Shown one piece after another: positions 1 through 6,680 of a stretch of DNA of 20,150 nt. The notes beneath the pieces are model-generated. The model saw nothing but the letters and a program-made list of their open reading frames with translations. It was not told the DNA's origin and searched no databases. This stretch comes from Firmicutes bacterium UBA3914. GTDB lineage: Bacteria > Bacillota > Limnochordia > Darwinibacteriales > Darwinibacteriaceae. The translations under genes were made by a program, and so were the position numbers. The stretch lies in contig DGEY01000050.1 in assembly GCA_002391385.1 (NCBI GenBank), forward strand, positions 17,490 to 37,639, given 5' to 3'. Within the stretch, counting starts at the first letter, position 1. Each line of letters opens with the position of its first letter.

Positions 1-863
1 GGTTTGTCCCCAAATAGCTCGCTGGGATCCGTCACCAGGTGGGCGCCCTGTTTGATCAAAAGATGATTGCCTGCCCGCAAGGGATCGCTGATTTCACCGG
101 GAATGGACCAGATGTCCAGCCCTAAATCCAGCGCCCAGTCCGCGGTGCGCAGGGCCCCCGATCTGGCTCCAGCCTGCACCACCAAAACTCCCCGGGAGCT
201 TCCCGCGATAATCCGGTTGCGCCGGGGGAAATTCCCTGGAACGGTGGGATGGCGGCTGGAAAACTCGCTGACAACCGCCCCCTGCTCCGCGATGCGCCGG
301 GCCAGGGCGCGGTGTTCACCAGGGTAGATGTTCTTCAGGTTGGAGCCTAGAACCGCCACCGTGCGCCCGCCCAGATCCAGGGCGGTTTGATGGGCGAAGC
401 GATCTATACCCCGGGCTAGGCCCGAGATCACCGTTTCTCCCCGCCTGACCAGCTCCGCGGTAAAGGATTTCGCCTGGGCGATGCCGCTAGCGGAAGGCCT
501 GCGGGTACCCACAACGGCCAAACCGGGTTCCCTGGGCAGGATGCCCCACACATACAAAACGGGGGGAGGCACCGCGAGCCTCCGTAGGTAGCCGGGGTAT
601 TCTTCATCGTAGAGGGTGATAATCCTGGCGCCGAGCGCGGCCGCCCACTCCTCTTCCCTTCGGGGGCAGGTGCCCCTGCGGGCGGCGTACAGCTGATCCG
701 CCGTTTTGGGGCCCAATCCCGGGACCGCGGCTAACGCCTCCAGGGGCGCCTGCCAGGCCGCGGCCAGGCTGCCGAAGTGGCCCTCCAGGGCCAAAAGCCT
801 TCTACCGCCAATCCCTGGGACCATGTTGAAGGCGATGAGATACTGCCTTGGGCTCCACCGCAT
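1..863 (-). CDS. dprA: DNA processing protein DprA (Smf), 3' end cut by window edge
   Basis: DprA binds incoming single-stranded DNA in the cytoplasm during natural transformation and loads RecA on it. Reading the minus strand from the ATG at 863 gives about 287 residues. The N-terminal part has two helix-hairpin-helix-like stretches (VPGIGGRRLL near residue 16, VPGLGPKTAD near residue 48). A Rossmann-like DprA core follows, with GTRRPSASG, SGLARGIDRFAH, AVLGSNLKNIYP and the diagnostic PGNFPRRNRIIAG. The frame is open at base 1, so the C-terminal end, and any winged-helix domain there, lies outside the window. GGGAGG stands 6 bases before the start. The gene follows the small zinc-ribbon gene after 14 bases and is probably cotranscribed with it. 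The competence helicase gene comM diverges next door, which fits a DNA-uptake locus. DprA is also common in bacteria not known to be competent. Confidence 0.95.
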   Translation of the reverse strand, partial: MRWSPRQYLIAFNMVPGIGGRRLLALEGHFGSLAAAWQAPLEALAAVPGLGPKTADQLYAARRGTCPRREEEWAAALGARIITLYDEEYPGYLRRLAVPPPVLYVWGILPREPGLAVVGTRRPSASGIAQAKSFTAELVRRGETVISGLARGIDRFAHQTALDLGGRTVAVLGSNLKNIYPGEHRALARRIAEQGAVVSEFSSRHPTVPGNFPRRNRIIAGSSRGVLVVQAGARSGALRTADWALDLGLDIWSIPGEISDPLRAGNHLLIKQGAHLVTDPSELFGDK

Positions 864-877
864 CCTCTTCCTCCCTG

Positions 878-1111
878 TCAATCGTCCTCCCTGAGCGGAT
901 GCTCCACTAAGCTGTTTAGGATCGCCTGCAGCTCCTCTTCCCATTTTAGCTGATAGATTCGTAAATCGAGCCCGCTCACCACCGCCCCACCCAAGCAGTT
1001 GGTGCAGATAATGCCGTACATATCGCCTTTTTTGGCCTTGACGGTATGCGGCGTATCCACTTCACAGACCGGGCAGTGGAAAATGCGGGTCGCGCCTAGA
1101 TCAAACTGCAA
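878..1111 (-). CDS. small zinc-ribbon protein of unknown function
   Basis: This 77-residue protein is not one I recognise. It holds two CxxC knuckles, CPVC near residue 12 and CTNC near residue 35. The 19 residues between them are a typical distance for a zinc ribbon. The C-terminal half looks helical and acidic and ends in EDD; there is no signal peptide or membrane segment. The start is set by the ribosome binding site. A longer GTG start exists at 1126, but the perfect AGGAGG (1118-1123) lies inside that extension and is 6 bases from a TTG at 1109-1111, so TTG is preferred. The stop is 14 bases before dprA, so the two genes likely form one operon and the protein may act in DNA uptake or in regulation. 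That is inference from position only. The Fin anti-sigma family was considered and does not match in sequence. Confidence 0.7.
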   Translation of the reverse strand: MQFDLGATRIFHCPVCEVDTPHTVKAKKGDMYGIICTNCLGGAVVSGLDLRIYQLKWEEELQAILNSLVEHPLREDD

Positions 1112-1191
1112 GTTAGCCCTCCTCACTGTTTGCTCCCTAGTAGCATGCCGAGGAAGGGCTGCTTCTATGATCGGCAGGATTTGTCTTAGTT
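1112..1191 (-). promoter_or_regulatory. structured 5' leader with masked Shine-Dalgarno site
   Basis: The leader between the predicted promoter and the TTG start can form two structures. One pairs AGCCCTTCCTC (1160-1150) with GAGGAGGGCT (1124-1115): ten pairs with one bulged U, covering the whole AGGAGG. The other pairs TGCCGA (1176-1171) with TCGGCA (1151-1146), and its loop holds the anti-Shine-Dalgarno strand. The two share bases 1150-1151, so they either compete or combine as a pseudoknot. No known riboswitch class was recognised. Confidence 0.45.
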
Positions 1192-1197
1192 ATGTCA

Positions 1198-1227
1198 AAT
1201 ATACCAATATTCTGACTATAAAGTCAA
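1198..1227 (-). promoter_or_regulatory. sigma-A promoter for the zinc-ribbon-dprA operon
   Basis: On the minus strand TTGACT (1227-1222) and TATATT (1203-1198) are separated by 18 bases, and the -10 is preceded by TGG (extended -10). Each hexamer matches consensus at 5 of 6 positions. The expected start site is near 1191, giving a leader of about 80 bases. The comM promoter must lie in the same AT-rich stretch in the opposite direction; a TATAAA at 1217-1222 is the only weak candidate seen for it. Confidence 0.65.
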
Positions 1228-1238
1228 GGGGGGTCTCC

Positions 1239-2672
1239 ATGATTTTGGTGTACAGCGGTGTGGCGGCGGGGATCGAAGGCTTTCTCATCGAAGTGGAGGT
1301 GGATGTGCGCCCCGGCCTCCCCGGTTTTGAGATAGTGGGGCTGCCCAGCAAAACGGTGCGGGAAAGCCGGGAGCGGGTCCGCTCCGCCCTGCGCAATTCC
1401 GGGTTCAAGTTCCCCGCCCAAAAGGTAGTGGTCAATCTGGCGCCGGCCCACTATCCCAAGGACGGCTCCTATTTCGATCTGCCCATCGCCTTGGGCATCC
1501 TGGCCCACCAAGGCAGTATCAAGCCCCAGGCCCTTAAGGGGAGGGTCTTCGCGGGGGAGCTTTCCTTAAGCGGCACCCTCAAGCGCATCAGCGGCGCCTT
1601 GAGTTTGGCGGAACTGGCTAAGGCCCACGATTTGCAGCTCATCCTACCCGAGGCCAACGGCCGGGAAGCGGCTTTGTCCGGGGGCGAAAACATGGTGCTT
1701 ACTCCTTCCCTCTCCCACCTGGTGCAGTTTCTGGCTGGCCGGGCGGCTGCCCCCGGGCTGCCGCAGTTAACTCTGCCCCAGCCTCCTGCCTCCACCGAGC
1801 AGCCGCTGGTCAAGGGCCAGGCCCAGGCCAAGCGGGCCCTGGAGATTGCGGCCCGGGGCCGGCACCACATCCTGCTCTTAGGTCCACCCGGTGTGGGCAA
1901 AACCCTCCTGGCCACCCAGGCCCGGCGGCTCCTGCCGCCTTTGAGCCGGGAAGAGATGCTCACCTTAAGCAAGATCTACGAAGCGGCGGGCCTGACCAGC
2001 GCAGACTCGCCGCCCCCTGTGCAGCGGCCCCTTAGGGCTCCCCACCACAGCGTGTCCCAGGCGGGTCTCATCGGCTCCAGAAGCGGCCGTCCTGGGGAAA
2101 TCACCCTGGCCCATCTGGGCATTCTTCTCCTCGATGAGTTCCCCGAGTTTTCCCAAAGCGCCCTGCAGAGCCTGCGGGAACCTCTGGATCATCGAGAGGT
2201 ACACCTGGCCCGGGCGGAGCACAGCCTCACCTACCCCGCGGACTTCTGGCTCATTGCCACAGCCAATCCCTGCCCCTGCGGATATTTCGGCAGTTCTGTG
2301 CGCCTGTGCACCTGCACCAGCCACGATCTAGCCAGATACCGCAGGAAACTGCGGGGCCCGCTCCTGGACCGCTTTGACCTCTTTTGCTACCTCGCTCCCC
2401 TTTCCCCTAAGGAACTGGAGGAGGCGCCCCGCCCCTGGCCCCCCAGCCCCGGGGAGTTCCTTCGCCGGGACGCTGCACCCGTAGACCAAAAGGCCCTGAA
2501 CTTTCTCTACCAGGCCCAAAGGAGCCTGGGGCTTTCAGTGCGGGCTGTGGATAGCACGCTGCGCACCGCCAGGACCATCGCCCAGCTGGATGGGGCCTGC
2601 CAAGTTGGCGAAGAGCAGGTGGCCGAGGCGCTGCAGTACCGCTGGGAAACCCATGAACACCTCTTGGCCTAG
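1239..2672 (+). CDS. comM: ComM/YifB family AAA+ ATPase (Mg-chelatase-like)
   Basis: ComM is a hexameric DNA helicase that drives branch migration when transformed DNA is integrated into the chromosome. The 477-residue protein is slightly shorter than the usual 500 or so. The N-terminal ChlI-type domain carries PGLPGFEIVGLP and VRESRERVRSAL. Walker A is GPPGVGKT (215-222) and Walker B is LLLDEFPEF (296-304). A cysteine cluster CPCG...CTC follows from residue 345, then RGPLLDRFDL and a C-terminal Mg-chelatase helical lid ending in EALQYR. The ATG at 1239 has AAGGGGGG upstream. The same frame stays open to 999, but that stretch lies in the divergent promoter region and over the zinc-ribbon gene and shows no ComM homology. 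The gene is the first rightward one in the window, diverges from the dprA operon, and converges with the second Lrp gene one base after its stop. Confidence 0.95.
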   Translation: MILVYSGVAAGIEGFLIEVEVDVRPGLPGFEIVGLPSKTVRESRERVRSALRNSGFKFPAQKVVVNLAPAHYPKDGSYFDLPIALGILAHQGSIKPQALKGRVFAGELSLSGTLKRISGALSLAELAKAHDLQLILPEANGREAALSGGENMVLTPSLSHLVQFLAGRAAAPGLPQLTLPQPPASTEQPLVKGQAQAKRALEIAARGRHHILLLGPPGVGKTLLATQARRLLPPLSREEMLTLSKIYEAAGLTSADSPPPVQRPLRAPHHSVSQAGLIGSRSGRPGEITLAHLGILLLDEFPEFSQSALQSLREPLDHREVHLARAEHSLTYPADFWLIATANPCPCGYFGSSVRLCTCTSHDLARYRRKLRGPLLDRFDLFCYLAPLSPKELEEAPRPWPPSPGEFLRRDAAPVDQKALNFLYQAQRSLGLSVRAVDSTLRTARTIAQLDGACQVGEEQVAEALQYRWETHEHLLA

Positions 2673-2673
2673 C

Positions 2674-3129
2674 CTACATATCCCAGGCCAGATCCTCTTT
2701 GGCCACTTTCAAGACCACGGAGGTACCGGTGTTGTTGATCCCGGAAATCTCACTGAGTTTATCCACTAAAAAGGTGAGCAGCTCATCGTTGTTGGACACC
2801 ACAACCTCAATGACCAGGTCGTAGTTGCCGGTGGACAGGGCCACATAGCGCACCTCTTTCAAGGAGCTCAGCTGCTCGGCGACGGCCTCGATCCTGCCCC
2901 TTTCCACCTTGAGGCCCACGATGGCCACGGTCTGCAGCCCCACCTTAAACGGATCGGCAATGCCCACGATTTTCAAAAGGCCCTCACTGCGCAGTTTGGC
3001 TACCCGGCGGCGCACTGTGCCCTCCGCCAAGCCCAGCCTGTTGGCGATGGTCAAAAAGGGCATGCGGCCGTCCTGCTGCAGCAAGCGGATTATTTCCCGA
3101 TCAAATTCATCAAGCACAAATCCGTTCAT
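2674..3129 (-). CDS. Lrp/AsnC family regulator, second of a tandem pair
   Basis: The product of 151 residues has the two-domain Lrp/AsnC layout. An N-terminal winged HTH (FDREIIRLLQQDGR, then IANRLGLAEGTVRRRVAKL) spans about residues 7-56, and a C-terminal RAM ligand-binding and oligomerisation domain carries EVRYVALSTGNYDLV. Such proteins usually form octamers or dimers that bind amino acids or other small effectors. The ATG at 3127-3129 overlaps the TGA of the upstream paralogue as ATGA, and AAGGAGGT lies about 9 bases before it, so this start is preferred to one 15 codons further up. The protein is about half identical to its neighbour without gaps over some 140 residues. The ligand is unknown. 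The gene ends one base from the comM stop on the other strand, with no room for a separate terminator. Confidence 0.9.
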   Translation of the reverse strand: MNGFVLDEFDREIIRLLQQDGRMPFLTIANRLGLAEGTVRRRVAKLRSEGLLKIVGIADPFKVGLQTVAIVGLKVERGRIEAVAEQLSSLKEVRYVALSTGNYDLVIEVVVSNNDELLTFLVDKLSEISGINNTGTSVVLKVAKEDLAWDM

Positions 3130-3617
3130 CCGTGGGAGACCTCCTTGTCTACATACTCCTTGAAGGGTGCCCATTCGTGGATCTGCTTGTGGATCTGCAG
3201 GACAATAGATGTTTCTGTGCTGATGATACCCTCGATCTGCGAGAGCTTGTCATTGAGGAGCTGCACCAGCTGTGTGCGGTTGGGCAGAACCACCATGGCC
3301 ACCAGATCATAGCCGCCGGTGGTGACCACCAGATAGCGGACTTCGCTGAGCTGCGTTAAGGCGGCGATCACCGTTTCTAGATGGAGGCGGTCTACCTTAA
3401 ACCAGATGAAGGCCACGGTGTCCAGGCCCATTTTCAAGGGATCGGTCACCCCCATGGTCTTCAGCACTCCGGCGTCCTCCAACCGCTTGACGCGCTTGCG
3501 GATGGTACCCTCGGAAACGCCTAGATGGGCCGCTAACGTGACAAAGGTCATGCGGCCATCCTGCTGCAGGTAGCCCAAGATCTTCTTATCCAGGTCATCG
3601 AGAGTAAGCGGCTGCAC
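3126..3617 (-). CDS. Lrp/AsnC family regulator, first of a tandem pair
   Basis: The product of about 163 residues begins with LDDLDKKILGYLQQDGR and an HTH (LAAHLGVSEGTIRKRVKRL), followed by a RAM domain with EVRYLVVTTGGYDLV. Compared with its downstream partner it has a C-terminal tail of about 12 extra residues. GTG at 3617 is chosen because AAAGGG lies 8 bases upstream of it; a GTG at 3626 would add three residues but has no properly spaced ribosome site. The two genes overlap by ATGA and were probably born by tandem duplication, so the products may form mixed oligomers (inference). A 24-bp palindromic element at 3654-3677 lies just upstream and is a good candidate for autoregulation. The siroheme decarboxylase pair AhbA/AhbB shares this fold and arrangement but its characteristic motifs are not evident here. 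Confidence 0.88.
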   Translation of the reverse strand: MQPLTLDDLDKKILGYLQQDGRMTFVTLAAHLGVSEGTIRKRVKRLEDAGVLKTMGVTDPLKMGLDTVAFIWFKVDRLHLETVIAALTQLSEVRYLVVTTGGYDLVAMVVLPNRTQLVQLLNDKLSQIEGIISTETSIVLQIHKQIHEWAPFKEYVDKEVSHG

Positions 3618-3653
3618 TGTCCTCACCCTTTCTGTCCCCTACTTATTTCATCA

Positions 3654-3677
3654 TTTCGTATCTCATTTTCTACGAAA
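3654..3677. promoter_or_regulatory. inverted-repeat operator candidate of the Lrp pair
   Basis: TTTCGTA (3654-3660) and TACGAAA (3671-3677) form a perfect 7+7 inverted repeat around an AT-rich 10-base centre, about 40 bases upstream of the first Lrp gene. The minus-strand core TAGAAAATGA agrees with the first part of the E. coli Lrp consensus and then diverges. A weak promoter (TTCACA, 19 bases, TAGAAA) would overlap it. Role inferred from position and symmetry. Confidence 0.45.
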
Positions 3678-3718
3678 AAGCGACTTCTCCTTGTGAAAGT
3701 AAAATAATTATTGCCACA

Positions 3719-3748
3719 GAAAAAGAGACCCCACTGGCGAGAGTCTCT
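3719..3748 (-). terminator. rho-independent terminator after the dacF-type gene
   Basis: In the minus-strand transcript AGAGAC (3748-3743) pairs with GTCTCT (3729-3724) around a 13-base loop and runs directly into TTTTCT. It lies about 30 bases past the carboxypeptidase stop and before the Lrp promoter region, so it probably ends the long ribosome/secretion transcript. Confidence 0.75.
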
Positions 3749-3779
3749 ACTGCTTTCTGGAAACAGCCGGGAGCTGGCC

Positions 3780-4943
3780 TCACCTGGGTTTGCGAATTAG
3801 GTCCCGAAAAAACCGGGTGGCGTTATCCCACATGATCTTCAACCAGCTGCCCCTTTCCACTTCTTCCGCGGCCAGGAGGGGAACCTGCTTCACCAGTTCC
3901 TCCTGGAGATAGATACTGAGCACCCCAACCGGGGTGCCCTTGGCCACAGGTGCCTCCACCTCTTTGGTCTGGAGGCCAACACTCACTGTGGCGCCCACTC
4001 CCTTGGGCACGGCGATGATTGGTTCTGCCACCATCAAACCCACCTGGGACTTACTGCCCTTGTACACCCGGGTGGTTTTGTCATTGAGCAGGGGAGCAAT
4101 ATTCACCAGGTCGAAGTTGCGGTAACCGTAGGTGAGCAGGGCCGCCGCTTCTTCCTCCCGCTTGGCTTCACTGCTGGACCCCAGCACCACCGCGATCAAC
4201 CGGCGGTTGTTCTGCACCGCGGTGGCCACCAGGTTGTAGCCCGCCGCCTCCAGGTGACCCGTCTTCAGCCCGTCGGCCCCTTCAAAGGTGCGCAAAAGGC
4301 CGTTGCGGTTGTTCTGGACGATGGGTGTCTTGGCTGAACGGGGCTGATAGCTGAAGGAAAGCTGCTGGTGGAAGCGGATGGCATCGGGATGATCCGTTAG
4401 GTACGCCCGCACCAAACGGGCCACGCCCTCCGCGGTGACCACGTTATCCGCCGAGAGGCCGTGGGGATCCACAAAACTTAGGGGAAGGCCTAAGGCCTCG
4501 GCCTTTTCGTTCATCATCTGCACGAAGGCCGCCTCGCTCCCCGCCAGGGCTTCGGCCAAAACCACGCAGGCATCGTTCCCCGAGACCACGGCGATACCCG
4601 TGAGCAGCTGCTCAATTGTGACCACTTCTTCGGGCTCAAGAAACATGCGGGAACCGATCATGCGCCAGGCCCGCTCGCTAACCACCGCGGTATCGCTCAG
4701 GCTGGCCCGGCCGGCCTTGATCTGGTCCAGGGCCACATACATGGTCATGATCTTCACCAAACTCGCGGGCACATGGGGCTGATCACCGTTTTTGGCGAAG
4801 AGAATCTGTCCGGACTGGTAGTCCATGAGAACCGCCGCCCGCGCGCTGATCTCCGGGGCGGGTTCCTGCTGAGCAAGGATGGTACTTGGCAAGACCAAAA
4901 GCAGAATGAGGCAGAGAATGAGTGCTTTAAACCAGTGTTTCAT
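3780..4943 (-). CDS. dacF: D-alanyl-D-alanine carboxypeptidase (PBP5/6 family, DacF-like)
   Basis: This penicillin-binding protein removes the terminal D-alanine from peptidoglycan stem pentapeptides outside the membrane. The 387-residue precursor has a signal peptide (hydrophobic residues 7-22, cleavage likely after ILA at 22-24). All three active-site motifs of the S11 family are present: SLVK (61-64, nucleophile Ser61 and Lys64), SGN (121-123) and KTG (227-229). A C-terminal beta domain follows, and the last 20 residues (WLKIMWDNATRFF...) look like the amphipathic membrane anchor of this family. The ATG at 4943 overlaps the yraN TGA as ATGA, with GGGAG 8 bases upstream. DacF, DacB and DacA cannot be separated with certainty here; the sporulation-associated DacF is the guess because of length and organism type. 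An intrinsic terminator follows. Confidence 0.92.
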   Translation of the reverse strand: MKHWFKALILCLILLLVLPSTILAQQEPAPEISARAAVLMDYQSGQILFAKNGDQPHVPASLVKIMTMYVALDQIKAGRASLSDTAVVSERAWRMIGSRMFLEPEEVVTIEQLLTGIAVVSGNDACVVLAEALAGSEAAFVQMMNEKAEALGLPLSFVDPHGLSADNVVTAEGVARLVRAYLTDHPDAIRFHQQLSFSYQPRSAKTPIVQNNRNGLLRTFEGADGLKTGHLEAAGYNLVATAVQNNRRLIAVVLGSSSEAKREEEAAALLTYGYRNFDLVNIAPLLNDKTTRVYKGSKSQVGLMVAEPIIAVPKGVGATVSVGLQTKEVEAPVAKGTPVGVLSIYLQEELVKQVPLLAAEEVERGSWLKIMWDNATRFFRDLIRKPR

Positions 4944-5284
4944 TGAAAAGCTCCCTTCACCCAATTAAATCTGTAACCTTTCCCCTCTGGACTGATGCCC
5001 ACCACGTCAAAGCGCACCGCCTCCACCTGTGCGGGGTAGGCCTGGAGATAAGCCTGGGCCGCGAGTTTGATCCTGCGGATTTTCCCCTGCGTCACCTGCT
5101 CCAAGCTGGTGCCAAACCGTTCGGAGCTGCGGTATTTCACCTCCACAAACACCAAAACCCGGCCATCCAGCATGATCAGATCGATTTCCCCAAAACGTGT
5201 GGCGAAGTTGGCCTCCACAAAGCGCAGCCCCTGGCTGACCAGGAAATCCCGGGCCAGCCTCTCAAAGCGCCGCCCCCTGGTCAT
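4940..5284 (-). CDS. yraN: YraN family (UPF0102) endonuclease-like protein
   Basis: The 114-residue protein belongs to UPF0102, a small restriction-endonuclease-like fold of unsettled role. The core signature is visible as GEIDLIMLDG (from residue 32) and FVEVKYRSS (from 46), giving the acidic/lysine set E33, D35, E48 and K50 expected of a PD-(D/E)xK active site. The usual LGxxGE motif near the N-terminus is degenerate (RGRRFERLAR). The ATG at 5284 overlaps the rnhB stop as ATGA; an in-frame ATG four codons earlier has no better ribosome site. The gene sits between rnhB and dacF with overlaps at both ends. Placement next to rnhB is common in Firmicutes and proteobacteria and hints at a nucleic-acid role, perhaps in DNA uptake or repair, but this is not established. 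Confidence 0.9.
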   Translation of the reverse strand: MTRGRRFERLARDFLVSQGLRFVEANFATRFGEIDLIMLDGRVLVFVEVKYRSSERFGTSLEQVTQGKIRRIKLAAQAYLQAYPAQVEAVRFDVVGISPEGKGYRFNWVKGAFQ

Positions 5285-5871
5285 AGGCCGGCACATCGAA
5301 AGGAGCGGCGGTGCACAGGGGAGCGCCCGGCTTTGGCGATGGCCGCGCGGTGTTCTTTCGTGGGGTAGCCCTTGTTTTTCCGGAAATTGTAGATGGGATA
5401 AAGCTCGTGGTAATGTTCCATGATCCGATCCCGCTCCACCTTGGCCACAATGCTGGCCGCGGCTATGGAAAGCGAGAGCTGATCGCCTTTGACCACGGCC
5501 TTCTGGGGCCAGCGCAGACCAGGGATGGTTAGATTACCATCCACCAGGCAGAGATCCGGCTCCACCGGCAGCGCCTCCAGGGCGCGCCGCATGGCCAGAA
5601 ACGTGGCCTCCAGGATATTCAGTTCATCGATTTCCTCAACGCTGGCCCTGCCCACACCCACCAAACAGGTGCGCAATATTTCTTCGTAGGCCAGCTCCCG
5701 TTTTCTAGGGGACAGAGCCTTGGAATCGCGGATCTCCACCCCGAAGCTTGCCGGGAGGATCTGCACCGCAGCCGCGACCACGGGCCCCGCGAGGGGACCC
5801 CTCCCCGCTTCATCTATTCCCACTATTCGGCGAAAACCCTGCTGCCTTAAGTGTTTTTCCAGTTTTTGCAT
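5281..5871 (-). CDS. rnhB: ribonuclease HII
   Basis: RNase HII removes ribonucleotides misincorporated in DNA and degrades RNA in RNA-DNA hybrids in the cytoplasm. The 196-residue protein has the family opening GIDEAGRGPLAGPVVAAAV with catalytic Asp20 and Glu21. Asp111 lies in LCLVDGN, and Asp130 in VVKGDQLSLSIAAASIVAKV is the likely fourth metal ligand. RDSKALSPRKR and NKGYPTKEH are further family blocks. The C-terminus ends soon after HRRSF, as in compact bacterial forms. The start at 5871 overlaps the end of rbgA by 25 bases and has GAGGT upstream, so translation is probably coupled. The rbgA-rnhB order is the Bacillus subtilis order. Confidence 0.96.
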   Translation of the reverse strand: MQKLEKHLRQQGFRRIVGIDEAGRGPLAGPVVAAAVQILPASFGVEIRDSKALSPRKRELAYEEILRTCLVGVGRASVEEIDELNILEATFLAMRRALEALPVEPDLCLVDGNLTIPGLRWPQKAVVKGDQLSLSIAAASIVAKVERDRIMEHYHELYPIYNFRKNKGYPTKEHRAAIAKAGRSPVHRRSFRCAGL

Positions 5872-6680
5872 CCCTGCACCTCGCTCGGACTCTGGTCAAG
5901 GGTCACTGCCCCCAGTTTCCCGGTGCGGAAATCCTTCAGCACGAAAGCGGCCGCTTGGTGCAGATCCACCTCACCGCCGGGCAAAAGACAGCCCCGCTTG
6001 CGGCCGATCTCCTCCAAAGCGCTGGGGGCCTCCAGCCTGCCGTAGCGCTCCTGCAGCCCTTGGGGATAGTGCTCCCGGAGCCAGTTTAAAAGCCAGGAGG
6101 CCAAGCCGGCTTGATCCAAGACCTCATCGCGGATCGCGGCCACCGCAGCCAGGCGCCTTGCCGTTTCCTGATCTTCAAACCTGGGCCAGAGAATCCCCGG
6201 GCTGTCCAAAAGCAGCATCCCGCCGCCGGAAAGCCACTGCTTACCCCTGGTCACGCCGGGCCTGGCCCCCACCTGTGCTCCTTTTTTGCGGGTTAAGGCA
6301 TTGATCAGCGCGGACTTGCCCACGTTGGGAATGCCCACAACCAAAAGCCGGGGCTGGCGCCTAGAGCCGGCAAAGGTGCGGGCCACCACATTTCTCAGCT
6401 GACCCACCCCCCGGCCCTGGAGCAGGTTCACCCCCACCGCCCTTTCACCTTGGGACTGCCAGAAATCCAGCCACTCTTTGGTCTTGGCCGGATCAGCCAA
6501 GTCGGTTTTGGTCAGGACAATGATGCGGGGTTTGGCCGTGAGCTCCAGCAGATCCGGGTTGCGGCTGCTTGAGGGAACCCGCGCATCCACCACTTCCAGA
6601 AGGCCGTCCACCAGTTTCAGCGCCTCTTGGATCTGGCGCTTGGCCTTGGTCATGTGCCCGGGGTACCACTGGATGGTCAT
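5847..6680 (-). CDS. rbgA: ribosome biogenesis GTPase RbgA (YlqF)
   Basis: RbgA is a circularly permuted GTPase needed for late assembly of the 50S subunit. The 277-residue protein shows the permuted motif order. It opens with WYPGHMTKAKRQ, then VDARVPSSSRNP, the G4 motif TKTD (57-60), G1 GIPNVGKSA (116-124), G2 around RPGVTRG (140-146), G3 DSPG (159-162), and a C-terminal helical domain. G4 has Thr where most RbgA proteins have Asn (NKxD), a substitution also seen in some other translation GTPases. The ATG at 6680 shares one base with the lepB TAA (TAATG), which suggests reinitiation. The 3' end overlaps rnhB. Confidence 0.95.
   Translation of the reverse strand: MTIQWYPGHMTKAKRQIQEALKLVDGLLEVVDARVPSSSRNPDLLELTAKPRIIVLTKTDLADPAKTKEWLDFWQSQGERAVGVNLLQGRGVGQLRNVVARTFAGSRRQPRLLVVGIPNVGKSALINALTRKKGAQVGARPGVTRGKQWLSGGGMLLLDSPGILWPRFEDQETARRLAAVAAIRDEVLDQAGLASWLLNWLREHYPQGLQERYGRLEAPSALEEIGRKRGCLLPGGEVDLHQAAAFVLKDFRTGKLGAVTLDQSPSEVQGCKNWKNT

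Noticed and set aside
878..1111. Fin-type anti-sigma factor
   Set aside because: It has two CxxC pairs like Fin, but the residues between and after them do not match the family as I know it.
1181..1222. Clear sigma-A promoter for comM on the plus strand
   Set aside because: TTGTCT and TGTCAA are each wrongly spaced or poorly matched to TATAAA at 1217; a leader of only about 10 bases would result.
999..1238. N-terminal extension of comM to an earlier ATG
   Set aside because: It runs through the divergent promoter region and antisense to the zinc-ribbon gene, has no ComM homology, and the ATG at 1239 has a strong ribosome site.
2674..3617. AhbA/AhbB siroheme decarboxylase pair
   Set aside because: The tandem arrangement and fold fit, but no heme-pathway gene is near and both proteins keep normal Lrp HTH and RAM motifs.
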